Made by a program: the position numbers and the translations under genes. The notes under the pieces were generated by a model that searched no databases, had not been told where the DNA came from, and saw nothing but the letters and a program-made list of their open reading frames with translations. Shown here in pieces: positions 10,385 through 22,400 of a stretch of DNA of 64,000 nt. Origin of the DNA: Allantophomopsis cytisporea (Eukaryota; Ascomycota; Leotiomycetes; Phacidiales; Phacidiaceae). Within the stretch, counting starts at the first letter, position 1. Each line of letters starts with the position of its first letter. Where the stretch lies: the NCBI GenBank assembly GCA_024752435.1, contig CP103037.1, positions 2,356,001 to 2,420,000 on the forward strand. Reading direction: 5' to 3'.

Positions 10385-12767
10385 ATGGGTATCTTGAATT
10401 TAAAAGCAAGTGCAGGGGTGCGGTGGAAGGAGCTTAAACATGTTTTTTCGAGCAAAGAAGCTTTCGTGAGTTATGTACAAGTCGAGCAATATGTAGATGA
10501 GGATGGGAAGGTAAATCCTTGGAGAAATGAAGGTAAGATGTTCTTTGTACTCACAATATATGTCGAGCATACTGACTGTCTTCTTCAGATCTTAGTCCAA
10601 CGCCACCAGAAAAACGAAGTAAGTCTCCCATTGCAAATAGTATTGAAGAAGCTTGCTTACCAATGGTTAGCATGGTCCTGGTACAACTGGATGGTGTTTT
10701 ACTTCGCTTCAGGATTTGGTAATTGGACTTTGGGCTCTGTAAGTTTTCCTGACGTGATAGATGATTCATGTCAAAATCCTGCGTCTTGCTACGTACTTTA
10801 CTGATGCTGGGTCATAGACTATGATTGGTATTGGTCTCAACTGGTGGCAATCCATTATCACAATCTTCGTCTCACAGGTGATATCCTCGGTTGCGATGTA
10901 CTTCAATGGTCGTTGCGGGATCGTATATCATATTGGCTATCGTGAGCCCCCCAACATCTACAATCTATACATATACTAACATGCTCCGCAGCATGTGTAG
11001 CTCGAAGTGTCTTTGGGATGTGGGGAAGTTATTACTATGTTATAGCAAGAGCATCTCTTGCACTTATCTGGTTTGGAGTACAACGTATGCATGAGGCTCA
11101 CTACCCTTTACGAGTCATTTCTGACACTTTCAGTTTACTCTTGTGCTTCATTAATGGACAACATGATGCGAGCTATCTTTGGCCATTACTATACAGAAAT
11201 ACCGAACCACATCCCCGTATCCGAGGGCATCGACAGCAAACGAATGATGTGCTTTTTCCTCATATGGCTGGTACATCTTTGCTTCGCTCGACTCAGACCG
11301 AATCAACTTAACAAGTTCTTCTGGGCAAAGTCTTTCGTTTTGATCCCGGGAATGCTTGGACTATTCATTTTCTGCGTCACCAATACACATGGTAAAATTG
11401 GAAAGCTTTATAGCCCCAAGACCGGTGGTAACCTTGGGTGGTTTGTGATGTATGGGATCAATTCTGCAATGGGGTAAGTATCCTCCGCTAACATATCAAA
11501 TACTGAGTTCGGTCGCTAATGTGGACTCTCAGAAACTCTGCAACATACATCACTAACCAGGTAAAGCTAATTTCCTATCCATACCTAACGGAGAGATACT
11601 GATATCCGATAGCCTGACATGGTCCGTTGGAGTAAGAAGATCAACGGTGCTCAATGGTCACAACTGGTATGTGAGATTCATATCTAACAAGATTCATGCT
11701 CATGTATAACTAGGTCGTCAACCCCCTGACAGTCACTATCTCAGCCACACTTGGAATTATCGCAACTGCATCCATAAATAACAAGTGGGATCTTGATCTC
11801 TGGTACAACTGCATCACAACCATCTTCTCTGTACTTGCAACTGACTCTTATTTCAGGAACCAATGGGATCTTCTCTCCGCTATTTTGGATCGATACTGGT
11901 CCCCAGGCCCAAGATTTGCAATTGCAATCTGTGCAGCATGCTGGACCTTCTACTTCATGGGAATTAACATCGGAGGAAACATGCTGCCCTTCGGATCTGA
12001 CTGCACTATGCTGTTTCCCCGCTGGCTGACTATCCCAAGAGGAAACTACTTGGTTACTTTTGCTGCGTTTGCGATTGTCCCTTGGAAGATCGAGGCTTCT
12101 GCTGCTATCTTCACCAAATTCTTGAGCGGTTATGGAATTTTCATGGTAATTTGGCACTAAGCTTCATACGTAGACTTAGCTGATACGTTCTATAGGCAAG
12201 TGTTGCGTCGATCATGATATGCGACTGTAAGTTCTGCCCACCATTTCTCTCAAATTGAACCTAGTGACTGATCATGTTGTGATTAGACTACCTCCTTACC
12301 AACGGAAACGTCTTCATCAGCCATCTTTACGACGGCTCTAAGGCCAACAAGCATTACTACTACAACAAAGGCTGGAACGTACAAGCTCTGATTGCGTATA
12401 TTTGCGGTATTGCACTACCATTCCCAGGTAAAGTCTATGCCTCTTTACCTAGTCTACAATAACTAACCGCCAAGGTTTCGTCGGAACTCTCGGTCCTAAG
12501 GTTTCTAGTACTGCCACGCATCTCGACCAGTTCGGCTGGCTGCTGTCATTCTGGGTGGCGTTCGTCGTGTACTACTCAATCTGCACCGTCTGGCCGACGA
12601 AGAACCAGAGATTGGTGAAGGAGATGGGTCTTGGATGGGAGCAGATGAGTCTTGAGGTTGATACTGTCGGAGTGGAGGTTGGGAGCGAGTCGCCCAGCGA
12701 AATTGGAGTGGGCGAGAAGGGTACTGTGGACGGGAAGATGGTAGATGTGCAGGAGAAAATGATCTAA
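10385..12767 (+). CDS. NCS1 nucleobase-cation symporter, Fur/Dal type
   Basis: Plasma-membrane proton symporter of the nucleobase-cation-symport-1 family, Fur-like branch (uracil, allantoin and related substrates). Thirteen exons fit in phase: 10385-10532, 10589-10618, 10671-10738, 10818-10941, 10992-11084, 11134-11473, 11533-11560, 11613-11666, 11714-11802, 11857-12145, 12196-12226, 12287-12427 and 12475-12767, giving 575 residues. Landmarks in order are NPWRNEDLSPTPPEKRTW before the first helix, LNWWQSIITIFVSQ, ARASLALIWFGVQ, LRPNQLNKFFWAKSF, GNSATYITNQPDM, and GGNMLPFGSDCTMLFPRWL, which corresponds to the family's SAGNDLTALFPRY region. About 12 hydrophobic helices precede an acidic, Lys-containing tail typical of ubiquitin-regulated permeases. 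The start is the first ATG in frame; a longer N-terminus cannot be excluded. Exons as short as 28 and 30 bases make automatic annotation error-prone. Substrate is not deducible. Confidence 0.9.
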
Positions 12768-13625
12768 GTATTGAGAAGCGTGGATGCGGAGCAGTCGCAA
12801 GATTAGACATCACGGGTAATCAATCGATAGAATTTTTGTTGCTCGCTGAAGAATATGTACAAAATTCACAAGGAGAAAGATGACATTCGATGATTATAGA
12901 CCCATGGGTTAGTTGCACATTCTGACGTCAAATGAAGGAATGATGCCGATCGTAAATCTTGGTAGTGAAAGTGCAAATTCAACAAAGTGTTTCAGCTAAC
13001 TATCCATAGTACGGTTCTCGTATTGCTAATTTTTTTCTTTTTTTCTTTCTTCAAAATACCCCTTGACGCCATCAATGCATAGTTGGAGAGAGGCCATATG
13101 TGTTACAGAGTCCAAGGCGAATCCAAGGTATATAAAGTGCAAGGATAGTCTATTAAACCTCGATTTCAGCAAGCTACCTGTTCTCATCTATTGACTACCT
13201 ATGAGATCTTGAACAATCAAGGAACTCTATAGATGGAAATCTACATTAATAGCATTCGCCATCATCCGATAATCCGTTGTCGTTCAAACATGCTACAACG
13301 AAGCTAAGAATTCGGATTAGTGCGCGTGAGGAAACCCTCACAATAATTGGATATATCATATCGACGGCTGTTCTATGGAGAGAGCTAAGAAGATATCTTA
13401 TCTTCGTGATAACTGTAAGGGTCGCAATTTTGTTTACCAGATTTGATAACGGTAAAAAGTTATATTTTCATTAGTATCGTAATGTCGTTGTGAAAACCCA
13501 GTGCGGCCGCCTTTGAAGCAAATCAGGCCACTTTGAAACGAGCACAGAATAAATTCTTGCAAAAATTCCACATATTAATGATCCTACAATTGATTTAAGC
13601 CTCAACATCAACTCTTCAGATCACA
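12768..13625. other. intergenic region
   Basis: 3' flank of the permease gene and promoter of the OLA1 gene. A T/C-rich stretch lies at 13028-13053. No coding signal is seen. Confidence 0.5.
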
Positions 13626-15298
13626 ATGCCTCCAAAGAAAGCAGTTGAAGAGAAGCCCAATGTCGTGGCCTTTGGGCGCGTCAGGTCGAACCTCAAGATG
13701 GGATGTGTGGGCTTACCAAATGTTGGCAAATCAAGTCTGTTTAATTTATTGACGGATCAGAGCGCCGCTGCGGAGAACTACCCGTTTTGCACGATTGAAC
13801 CCAACGAGGCCAGGTGTCCGGTTCCAGATCCTAGATATGTAAGTTATAATTGTTTTTATTTGTTATTTCCATGGACATTCGGTGCAGTTTTCGGACCACA
13901 CACGTGATGTGTCCATTATCGTGAATAGGTGAGATGGCTGAATCAAATTTTGTAGGATTTTTTGTGCAAGATTTGGAATCCGCCTAGCATGTATCCAGCA
14001 TATCTTCAGGTAACAGATATTGCTGGCTTGATTAAGGGTGCATCTGAGGGAGCTGGCTTAGGAAATGCGTTCTTGTCTCATATTCAAGCTGTCGATGGAA
14101 TGTTCCATATTGTCAGGTACCTTGCCGCTGTCAACTGAGCCCAAGTGAGAAGAATCTTGATACTGATGAACCCACAGAGCTTTCGACAATGACGAGGTCC
14201 TCCATGTTGACGATTCGATCGATCCGATCCGCGATTTGGGTTAGTTTTCCTGATTTCTTCAGTTATTTGCCATATTGATATTGGCACATTCAAGACACCA
14301 TCCAAAGCGAGCTTTGTAAAAAAGATTTGGGTAAGTTTCTTCCAATTATCACAAGCTGCCGCTGCAGTTAAGCTGAGAATTTTGTAGATATTCTCGCCAA
14401 GACGATTGTCGCCGAGGTAGCCATTGTCAAGAAAGCCGGTGGCAAGTATAAGATGCTACCTCTCTTCGATGAGACCTCGGCTAAAATCAAGGCTGTAAGC
14501 ATTGTTCACCGAAAAACCGTAGTATAATCTTGGGTACTGACTTTATCAGTTGTTGGAGAAGAACATCCCTGTCAGGGATGGCAGCTGGACCACGGCAGAG
14601 ATCGAATTGATCAATGCAAAGGTTATTCACCATACTTTCTTCATTTAGCAATATCCATTTGCCAATCTGCGATCATACTGATGGCGTTACAGATGCAACT
14701 CATCACAACTAAGCCGGTAATTTACCTTGTTAATCTGTCGATGAAGGACTACATCAGACAAAAGAACAAATACCTCCCAAAAATCGCAGCCTGGGTTAAG
14801 GAGCACGGCGGTCAAGGAACTGACATTATTCCATTCTCTGTTGAGTTCGAAGAGAAGGTACACAGCATGCGTGATGACAAGGAGGCACTTGATAAGTTCC
14901 TTGAGGAGAGCAAGGTCAAGAGTCGCTTACCGAAGATTGTCACCGAAGGATTCTCCAAGCTCGGTTTGCAATATTATTTCACAGCTGGAGAGAAGGAGAT
15001 TCGTTGTTGGTGCGTGCAGAAGGGTACGCTGGCCCCACAAGCTGCTGGTGTGATTCATAGCGATTTCGAACGCGGTTTCATCAAGGCGGAGGTTGTCGCC
15101 TACCAAGATTTCTTCGATCTATGCGATGGACAGAAGTCCATGGGACCTATCAAGGCTGCTGGAAAGTACAAGCAGGAAGGAAAGACCTATGTTGTGCAGG
15201 ATGGTGATATCATTCACTTCCAGTTTAGTAAGTTCTAATAGTACCAGTCCCCGAGCTTTGCTAATTATTACTTAGACGTTGCTCCAAAAAAGAAGTAA
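13626..15298 (+). CDS. OLA1: Obg-like ATPase OLA1 (YchF family)
   Basis: Conserved cytosolic P-loop NTPase of the Obg family, associated with ribosomes and stress responses, with ATP preference known for the YchF branch. Eight exons fit in phase: 13626-13838, 13956-14116, 14178-14239, 14295-14330, 14388-14494, 14550-14621, 14693-15227 and 15276-15298, for 402 residues, close to the 394-396 of yeast and human. The P-loop GLPNVGKS is at residues 29-36; ENYPFCTIEPNEARCPVPDPR follows, then DIAGLIKGASEGAGLGNAFLSH (G3 region) and YLVNLSMKDY, the degenerate G4 motif of the family. The C-terminal TGS domain ends GDIIHFQFN, and the last exon adds VAPKKK. The intron after exon 6 uses a weak donor, GTTATT. 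Confidence 0.96.
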
Positions 15299-18130
15299 GG
15301 TGATGCTTCACAGCTGCGAAGATGTCAAGATATCATAGGAAAATTTGATTTAGAACATTTAAAATATGTCATTCATATAGAGATCATTTAGATACCAGGC
15401 ATAGATTAGATGTATAGAATAACAAGCACGTTGACACTGCCATTACTGAAGTCATCTGAACTCTATACCGTATTGAAGCATAAGGAGCCGCCATAAACAA
15501 GAAGATACGTAATAATAAAAGTTGAGACCTGCATAACAATAACAATTGAAAAGTCTAAAACAACAAAACGCACAGTCTACAGGTACAGACTTCATCCATC
15601 AAGAGGAGACTTTCTTTTGGATTTTACGCTTTTATCGCCGTGAAGTTTGGACTAGTATACAGCGATTACAATGGATTTCATTGAATGGCGGAATAGAACT
15701 ACAACAGCGGTGATTGGTTTATAATGGACATGCTTGGAAGGGGTATTGTGACTGGAAACCCTATAATAAGATCCGTGGTTAGGCCTACCTTGTGTGGTAG
15801 ACTGCACTTGGTATTGCGAGAAGGGGCTGAGACATTCACTGAGAGACAGAGAGAGAGAGAGAAGTTATCACAATCCTCATCAACTCCACTAATAGAAACA
15901 TCTTATCGCCAGAAACTCATTGTCAAGACTTGTAGATAGGATACAAAATCACCAGGTAGAACAAGTAGTCCTCCTTTACCAATTCCTGAAACGCGTGCGA
16001 AGTTTGAGCACAGTTATGTTGTTATGTCTTTCGTCGACTTAAGATCTGAGCCACGTTAGAATTTAATTACGATCCTGCAGCCGGAGATTTTTCCCGGCCG
16101 TCCTGCACGTCTGTCAGTGACAAGTAACGATGGTGGTTGCGGTTTTTTGTCAAAAAAATCCACGAGATGAGGATCTTCGCCTCCGCCGGACGTTACACAT
16201 TTAGTTGAATTGCAGGGTCGTGCGCGGTTCGTCTGTCATAGAACAGGCACGTCGAGACGCGGGGGAGATGAGGCTGTCTTACTGCATGTTCAAGTATCTC
16301 ATCTGGGGGCGAGATGGTGAGATGGCATGGATTTATTGTTTCGATGGTCGTGAATGGTATTGAGATTTGATGTTCAAGGGTTCAGGCTGGGGGTTTGGAC
16401 GTCACGTGAAGAACTTGAGATTCGTAGAGTACGAGATAGCGCGATGTGCGTGCGAGTGTAGTACTGGAATACCCCGTATTTCGTTTCCATTGTGTGGAGT
16501 CTACATGAACCATATCGGCGATCATGAATCCTGGATCCGTAGCAGTCCAAACCATTGTTTGATTTGGCATACCGATCGCTCTAGAATTGGTTATTGGACA
16601 TCACACGAACCTAAGAGTTCTTTTGAACTCGAATAGAATCATTGCGAGAGAGAGTTTTTACACAGAAGTGTCTTGTCATCTTTTTAGGCCGTTGTGAGCG
16701 TCAATTTCATGACAAAGCGTCCGAAAGCAGACTGCTTCCTTTACCCCGAATTACGAAGACGCCTTTCAGCCGTTTGCTGATCACTTGATCTATCTTGATG
16801 AGCTGACAATGGATGATAGCTGCTCCCAAGAAATGGGGGCGACGATAGTCCTCAAGTGTTGGTCGGTTCTTCAAAGGGATTCTGGACATAGAGCATAGCC
16901 TTCGGCAGTGTCGGCTGGATATGGATATTCAGCTATTCGGATCATGTGCCCTCGATTTCACGAAGCGCATTTCCGGACCAAGTACACAAGTCAATTGATG
17001 TCGAAAATACACCATCCCAAGCCGAGGGAATTGCTCTGAGCGGAGGCTATCCCTGGGTTAACGGCAAGTTCTGAGTGATCTATTCACAAATAGGCTTGCA
17101 GAGGTGATTTTCGCGGGCGGAAAGATCTCTCCTTGCGCCTGGGCTCAAGTCATTATTGCGTAGATGACGCCCAATGTAAACTCAATCTGTGCTGTGTGGC
17201 ACGGCAGATCTATTCTAGCTCAATGTGTAAGCATGTACTTATTTGCTTGATTGCCACGATTCTTTGCGATTGAGAGGGCGAGCATGATAGCGTTAACTCA
17301 GCGTGATGCTAAAGTAGCACGATGCTCGCGTTCGGTATGGAGCAGAAACCAGAACAGCTTTCGGTATGGATGGTTGCTGTGTTTATGCTACTTCATGATC
17401 TAAGGTTGTTGTTGCAACTGTATGATACTCACTTTACTATTGAATGGAACATTCTACTTTGACCTCTGTGGTACATACTTAGGTACGACTCACAACAATA
17501 TCCATATTCGCGCCTTGCAGATGGCCGTATGAATACGAATCAATTTGCTGTGACTCTTTCTGCATCCTCGTGAGTCATATTGTTGTAGTCCTAAATCAAG
17601 TAGTACTCATAGCTATCTGTATGCAGCGGTTTTTAAGAATGCAATCATCCGTATTATTCATAAACTCTTAGCGGGTTATGAACATTACAGTGTATAACGA
17701 TATCTAAGTCGAATGAATCGGCTTGCCAAAACGAAGACTGCGAAAAGTAAAGCCTGACAATCCATATATATGGAGATGAATGCTGAGAGCTAAGTGTCTG
17801 CCGGTGTGTCGCTAAGCTCAAAGGGCTTAAAGCCCACGTATTCTATACACTATTAGGCTTAGTCCAGAATGAGTCATTATCACTCAGAAGCTGCAGCGTC
17901 CACTGAGACTTGTGTTCGCGCTCGCATTCGTGATTGCACCGCAGGATCGAATAATGAAGAAAGGGGGACAAACAATGCATATACTGGGATTCAATACTTC
18001 AAATAGCCCAACAGCTCATGGTCAAACAGGACAGCATCTCAAGATATTCTTTATAATATTCATTGTTTACATTTTGCAACCCACGTGAGCCTACTTGACG
18101 TAGACTTCGCAGCATTTTCAACTACCCAAC
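15299..18130. other. gene-poor intergenic region
   Basis: About 2.8 kb between OLA1 and the acetyltransferase gene. Frames at 15724-15939 and 16367-16636 are short, lack splice partners and motifs, and are opposed by frames on the other strand. A GA-rich run sits near 15842-15862. Nothing is assigned. Confidence 0.5.
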
Positions 18131-19495
18131 ATGGACCTAAACGATTATCTAGATCCTCCGGGACAGCAACCAGGACTGAACTTATATACTCAGATATGCT
18201 TATGCTATCCTGTGATTGACGATTCTTTACATTCAGGAATCGTCAACACACTGAAGAATGGACTTGAACGACTATCCACGAGCTTTCCATGGATAGCAGG
18301 CCAGCTCGTCAATAAAGGGGCGGAAGAAGGCAATACAGGCACCTTCAAGATCATACCACTGGAGAAAACCCCACGTTTAGTAGTGAGAGATTTTAGAGAT
18401 GACCCCTCTGCGCCAACAATGGCAGCTCTCAAACAAGCCAAATTCCCCAGCAGCATGCTTGATGAGAGCTTCATCTGTCCTCGTAATACCATTCCCGCAA
18501 CGGAACTCACAACCCCATCAGATACGCCCGTTTTCCTTGTACAAGCAAATTTCATTGTCGGCGGTCTGTTACTTACCTTCGTCGGCCAGCATAACACAAT
18601 GGACATGACGGGTCAAGGTCAGGTGATTCACCTGCTCTCGAAAGCCTGCCGCGCCGAGGCTTTCACAAATGAAGAGATATCAACGGGCAACCTTGCCCGG
18701 CGTAATCTCATTCCCCTAATTGATAACTACGAGCAAGGCCCCGAGTTGGATCGTCAGATCTTGAAACCTCCACCAGCACAACCCGTCTCTGAAAGTGCTG
18801 TGGCAGCACCAATTCCTCCCAAGAGCACTTGGGCCTACTTCACCTTCTCGCCCGCCTCTCTCGCGGCACTCAAAGCAGTCGCAACGGAATCTCTCTCCTC
18901 AGGCTTCATATCCACAGACGACGCTGTCAGTGCCTTCATCTGGCAATCCGTGATTCGCGCGCGCCTTCCACGATTAGAAGCAGCGGCTGAGTCGACGTTC
19001 GCACGTGCCGTCGATGTGAGGAGTTTCATGAAGCTGCCGAATACATACACGGGCCTCATGCAGAATATGACTTACCACACATTTGCGGCAAGGAGATTGG
19101 TGGAGGAGCCGTTAGGCACAGTTGCCGCGCATCTGAGGGCCGCTGTTGATCATAAAACTTCGAACTTGGTGTATCATACCCGTGCAGTTGCGACTTACCT
19201 TGATCGGTCCCCGGATAAGAGCGTTCTCAACTTTGTGGCTACAATTGATTTATCTTCGGATATCATGTTCAGTTCCTGGGCGAAGGTGGATTGCTATGAT
19301 CTTGATTTTGGCCTTGGGTTGGGGAAACCTGAGTCTGTGCGAAGGCCGCGATTCACACCCTTTGAGAGCTTGATGTATCTGATGCCTAGAGCGCGGGACG
19401 GTGAAATTGCGCTTGACATTTGTTTGAGGGATGAGGATATGGAAAGGCTGAAGGCAGATGAGGAGTTTGCGAAATACGGGACGTATATTGGGTAA
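18131..19495 (+). CDS. trichothecene 3-O-acetyltransferase-like BAHD acyltransferase
   Basis: Acyl-CoA-dependent O- or N-acyltransferase of the BAHD superfamily, closest in motif layout to fungal trichothecene 3-O-acetyltransferase-like enzymes. It is a single exon of 454 residues. The catalytic HxxxD motif is HNTMD at residues 154-158, preceded by a hydrophobic strand (GGLLLTFVGQ), and the structural DFGWG motif appears as DFGLG at 392-396, followed by LGKPE. The middle region STDDAVSAFIWQSVIRAR is typical of the second domain. The start codon follows a clean CAACATGG context. No trichothecene synthase, P450 or transporter lies nearby, so a role in trichothecene metabolism should not be assumed; such stand-alone homologues are common in moulds and often detoxify or modify other alcohols. 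Confidence 0.88.
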   Translation: MDLNDYLDPPGQQPGLNLYTQICLCYPVIDDSLHSGIVNTLKNGLERLSTSFPWIAGQLVNKGAEEGNTGTFKIIPLEKTPRLVVRDFRDDPSAPTMAALKQAKFPSSMLDESFICPRNTIPATELTTPSDTPVFLVQANFIVGGLLLTFVGQHNTMDMTGQGQVIHLLSKACRAEAFTNEEISTGNLARRNLIPLIDNYEQGPELDRQILKPPPAQPVSESAVAAPIPPKSTWAYFTFSPASLAALKAVATESLSSGFISTDDAVSAFIWQSVIRARLPRLEAAAESTFARAVDVRSFMKLPNTYTGLMQNMTYHTFAARRLVEEPLGTVAAHLRAAVDHKTSNLVYHTRAVATYLDRSPDKSVLNFVATIDLSSDIMFSSWAKVDCYDLDFGLGLGKPESVRRPRFTPFESLMYLMPRARDGEIALDICLRDEDMERLKADEEFAKYGTYIG

Positions 19496-22400
19496 TGGAT
19501 AGACAAAAGCATATAGAAGTTCATGAATGAATGAGTATAAATTATTGATACTTTTCAAGGACTAGTGTATGGATACGCCTGTCTTTGCTTGGGTTCTTTT
19601 CAAGTTCCCGAATTTACCTACCTTGGAATCTATCAAAGAGGTGGAACAAGAAATGTACGATTCTGATTATGATGGAAAGGAATTTCGACCTAATGCAAGA
19701 TCGATATGTAAAGGTCAGCTGATGCATTGAACCAATGCTCTATCATGGGCGGGGAAGCTAGTTGTCTCCTTGTAGCGCAAACCAAGAAAATAGATCTGTG
19801 GATGTGGAGTAAGGCTCCTCTTGAGTTCCGCACTTGCGTAGGCACGATTTGGAATATGTGAACTCTCTTTTTTTATCCCCAAAAATGCCGTGTTTGCTAG
19901 AACTCCTCACATGGGAATGTTTGTGAGGAGATTCCAAATATTGATCCATGGATAGAGTTTCAAAGTTGTCAGCAGGATTGCATTCCGTACGATGGGCATA
20001 GCTTGTGATATGAATAGCTCGTGTAGTACGCACATACACAAATAGTAGCCGGTCTTTATGTACAGTTGTGAAATATTTCAAACAATGGTAACAATTCCCC
20101 CGTTGTCCTGTGCGCGCAGGATGCAGACAGAAAACATCCGCGAAGGATCTGTGTCCCGGGTTTTGTGCGGGAGTGCACTTGTTACAGTGTGGAGAGTACG
20201 GCATGGCGTGCGCCTCGGAATGTCGAGGCTCTGAGTTACGGTGAGAAAATAAGGGTGGCTGTTGGTTGTCAAGGACTACCCAGAGAGATTAAGATGTCCA
20301 AGACGCCGACGGCGTACACAAGCAATTTTCTGGCTGCAATCCTCCAGTTCTCCAGTCACGGATGATGGGAAGGGTTGATGGAAGGATGAGGTAGAAGCAT
20401 ACTGGCATGTTTTGTGTTCTTCGATCTACACTTATCTGTTCTATGCGCCACTGGGCGTCAATAGACATCACCATATTGGGCACCTTGTTACTCGTTACTT
20501 AGAATAAATGAAAAGAGTCTACGAGATGTCAACAGTACGTACAAACTATATCCCGTACCGTGTTCAGCCGTCAACCTGCCGTACAAGCCAGCATTCAGCA
20601 ATCAATTTCAAACAGTCGACTTTACTCTACACTCAACATTTGTTGCCGGGGAAGATATTGTTCGTACGTAGTAGATCCTACAAGGAGTCGATGGGGAAGC
20701 ATAATCAGATTCAGGACAGAAGCACGATTGAGATGAGATCTGTAGAGATTGGCATATCCCTTGCTCAGATTGGTAAATGTGCATCCTAGGACCCTGGCTC
20801 TGAGTCTCTGGGGACAGGCACAGTATCTATCATAAGAACCACATCTCGTGCTGGTGGGGCTGAGACAACATCAAAGCTTTATACAGATTCTCCACTGCTA
20901 CTCTAAGCGGATTTAAACTCTTGCTTCCGTATCAACTCCTTATTGCTGCAGAACGGCTCGCATTCTTTTTTTCCTTTTCTTCGAAACAAATTCTTTGAGT
21001 TTCCGCGCGTTGCTACTTCAATCATTTGAACTTAGTTCCTGACCCGCAATGGTCAAAGGTGTAGTCTCCATAAGTTGTACAGTATACATTAAATAAAAAG
21101 GCCGACACGGTTGGGAGGGCTCTGGTCGGGTCCACAGCGCCCACGGCCGACGGGCTCCATGCCCGAGGCCGAGGAAATCTGCCCATAGGCGTCATGGTCA
21201 CGGTAGCTTGATTGGCCTTGTCAGGTACAGGTACGCTGGCAAGTATGTAATTATGCTGGTGCCATGCTTGTGAATCCCGTGCACTCTGATCCTCTGATGC
21301 GGGAAAAATGGTAGTGATCTGCCGAGCTCGAAAGGATGAGGATGAGGATGAGGTCGAGGTTTGTTGTGTCCACGAGAGAGAGGCTGTGCAGACATCATGA
21401 GGGTGAATCATTCGGCAGTGACGAAGAGCTTGTAGTATTGTTGATTCTATCGTACTTTAGCTTGTATCACCGAACTACTTAGTACGTGAGGCTATTGGTG
21501 AGAGAACCTGTGATGATACCTACAAAGTACGTACATCATATGCCGACATCAGATGTACAAGTGGGATACTCTAGAGAGAAATCTACAGAGTTCTAACATC
21601 GAGCGGTGTGTTACATCGTGCATTCATCCGTGTCCAGTTTCATTTGCGCGGACCTGATGACGGGTATTCCGAATTTTCCGAAAATGAGAGTCGTGAACTC
21701 TGATTTTGTTTTGGTGATGATATTCGCCTTTCCTTCTGGGAGCTGCAGTACGACTGGCATTCCATGCGAGCCATTGCAACGCTGATGATGGACGATACAC
21801 GGTCCAATGCCAGCAGACGCGTGGGTTCCACGAGCATGACTGGGATTAAGATGACATTCAGCAGCATCTCATGAATCTGCATAAAGTGTATTGGTCTGGT
21901 AGAGAGTTGAAGCACGGAAAGGTATCATGCGTTGTGTTGCGCTTTAGGCGGCGGCTCTCTCTTAATTTCTGAGACCGTGAACATCTACCCAAGTGATGAA
22001 CGCATCATTTCTTGCTCCTTCGTGTACTACCATCCTCAAAAGTATCCCCGTCGCTGTTGGTACATCCTCATCTACTGCCATGATGGGACCAGCTTTTCTG
22101 ATATTACGGATTGCAGCATACGAGAAGAGTCCCAGCAACGGAACTCGCTCCAAGGAGAAGCCGAGATTTCAATAGCAATCAAGCACAGCGGGACTTTCTG
22201 GGGCCAATCAACAAAGTCTCCTTGTAATCACCCCGGATAATTCAAGCTTCCTAAGCAGCCAGGACCACACTCCGTATTTTGGCAAAAAGGCCAGCGAGTG
22301 GGAATGCTTGCCCAGATAACCATGCTCATGATGCAACAGGGTGCCCTTGAAGCGCGACGGCCTTCCCAGGATCACCTCCACAGCATCCCTCCACCTCCCT

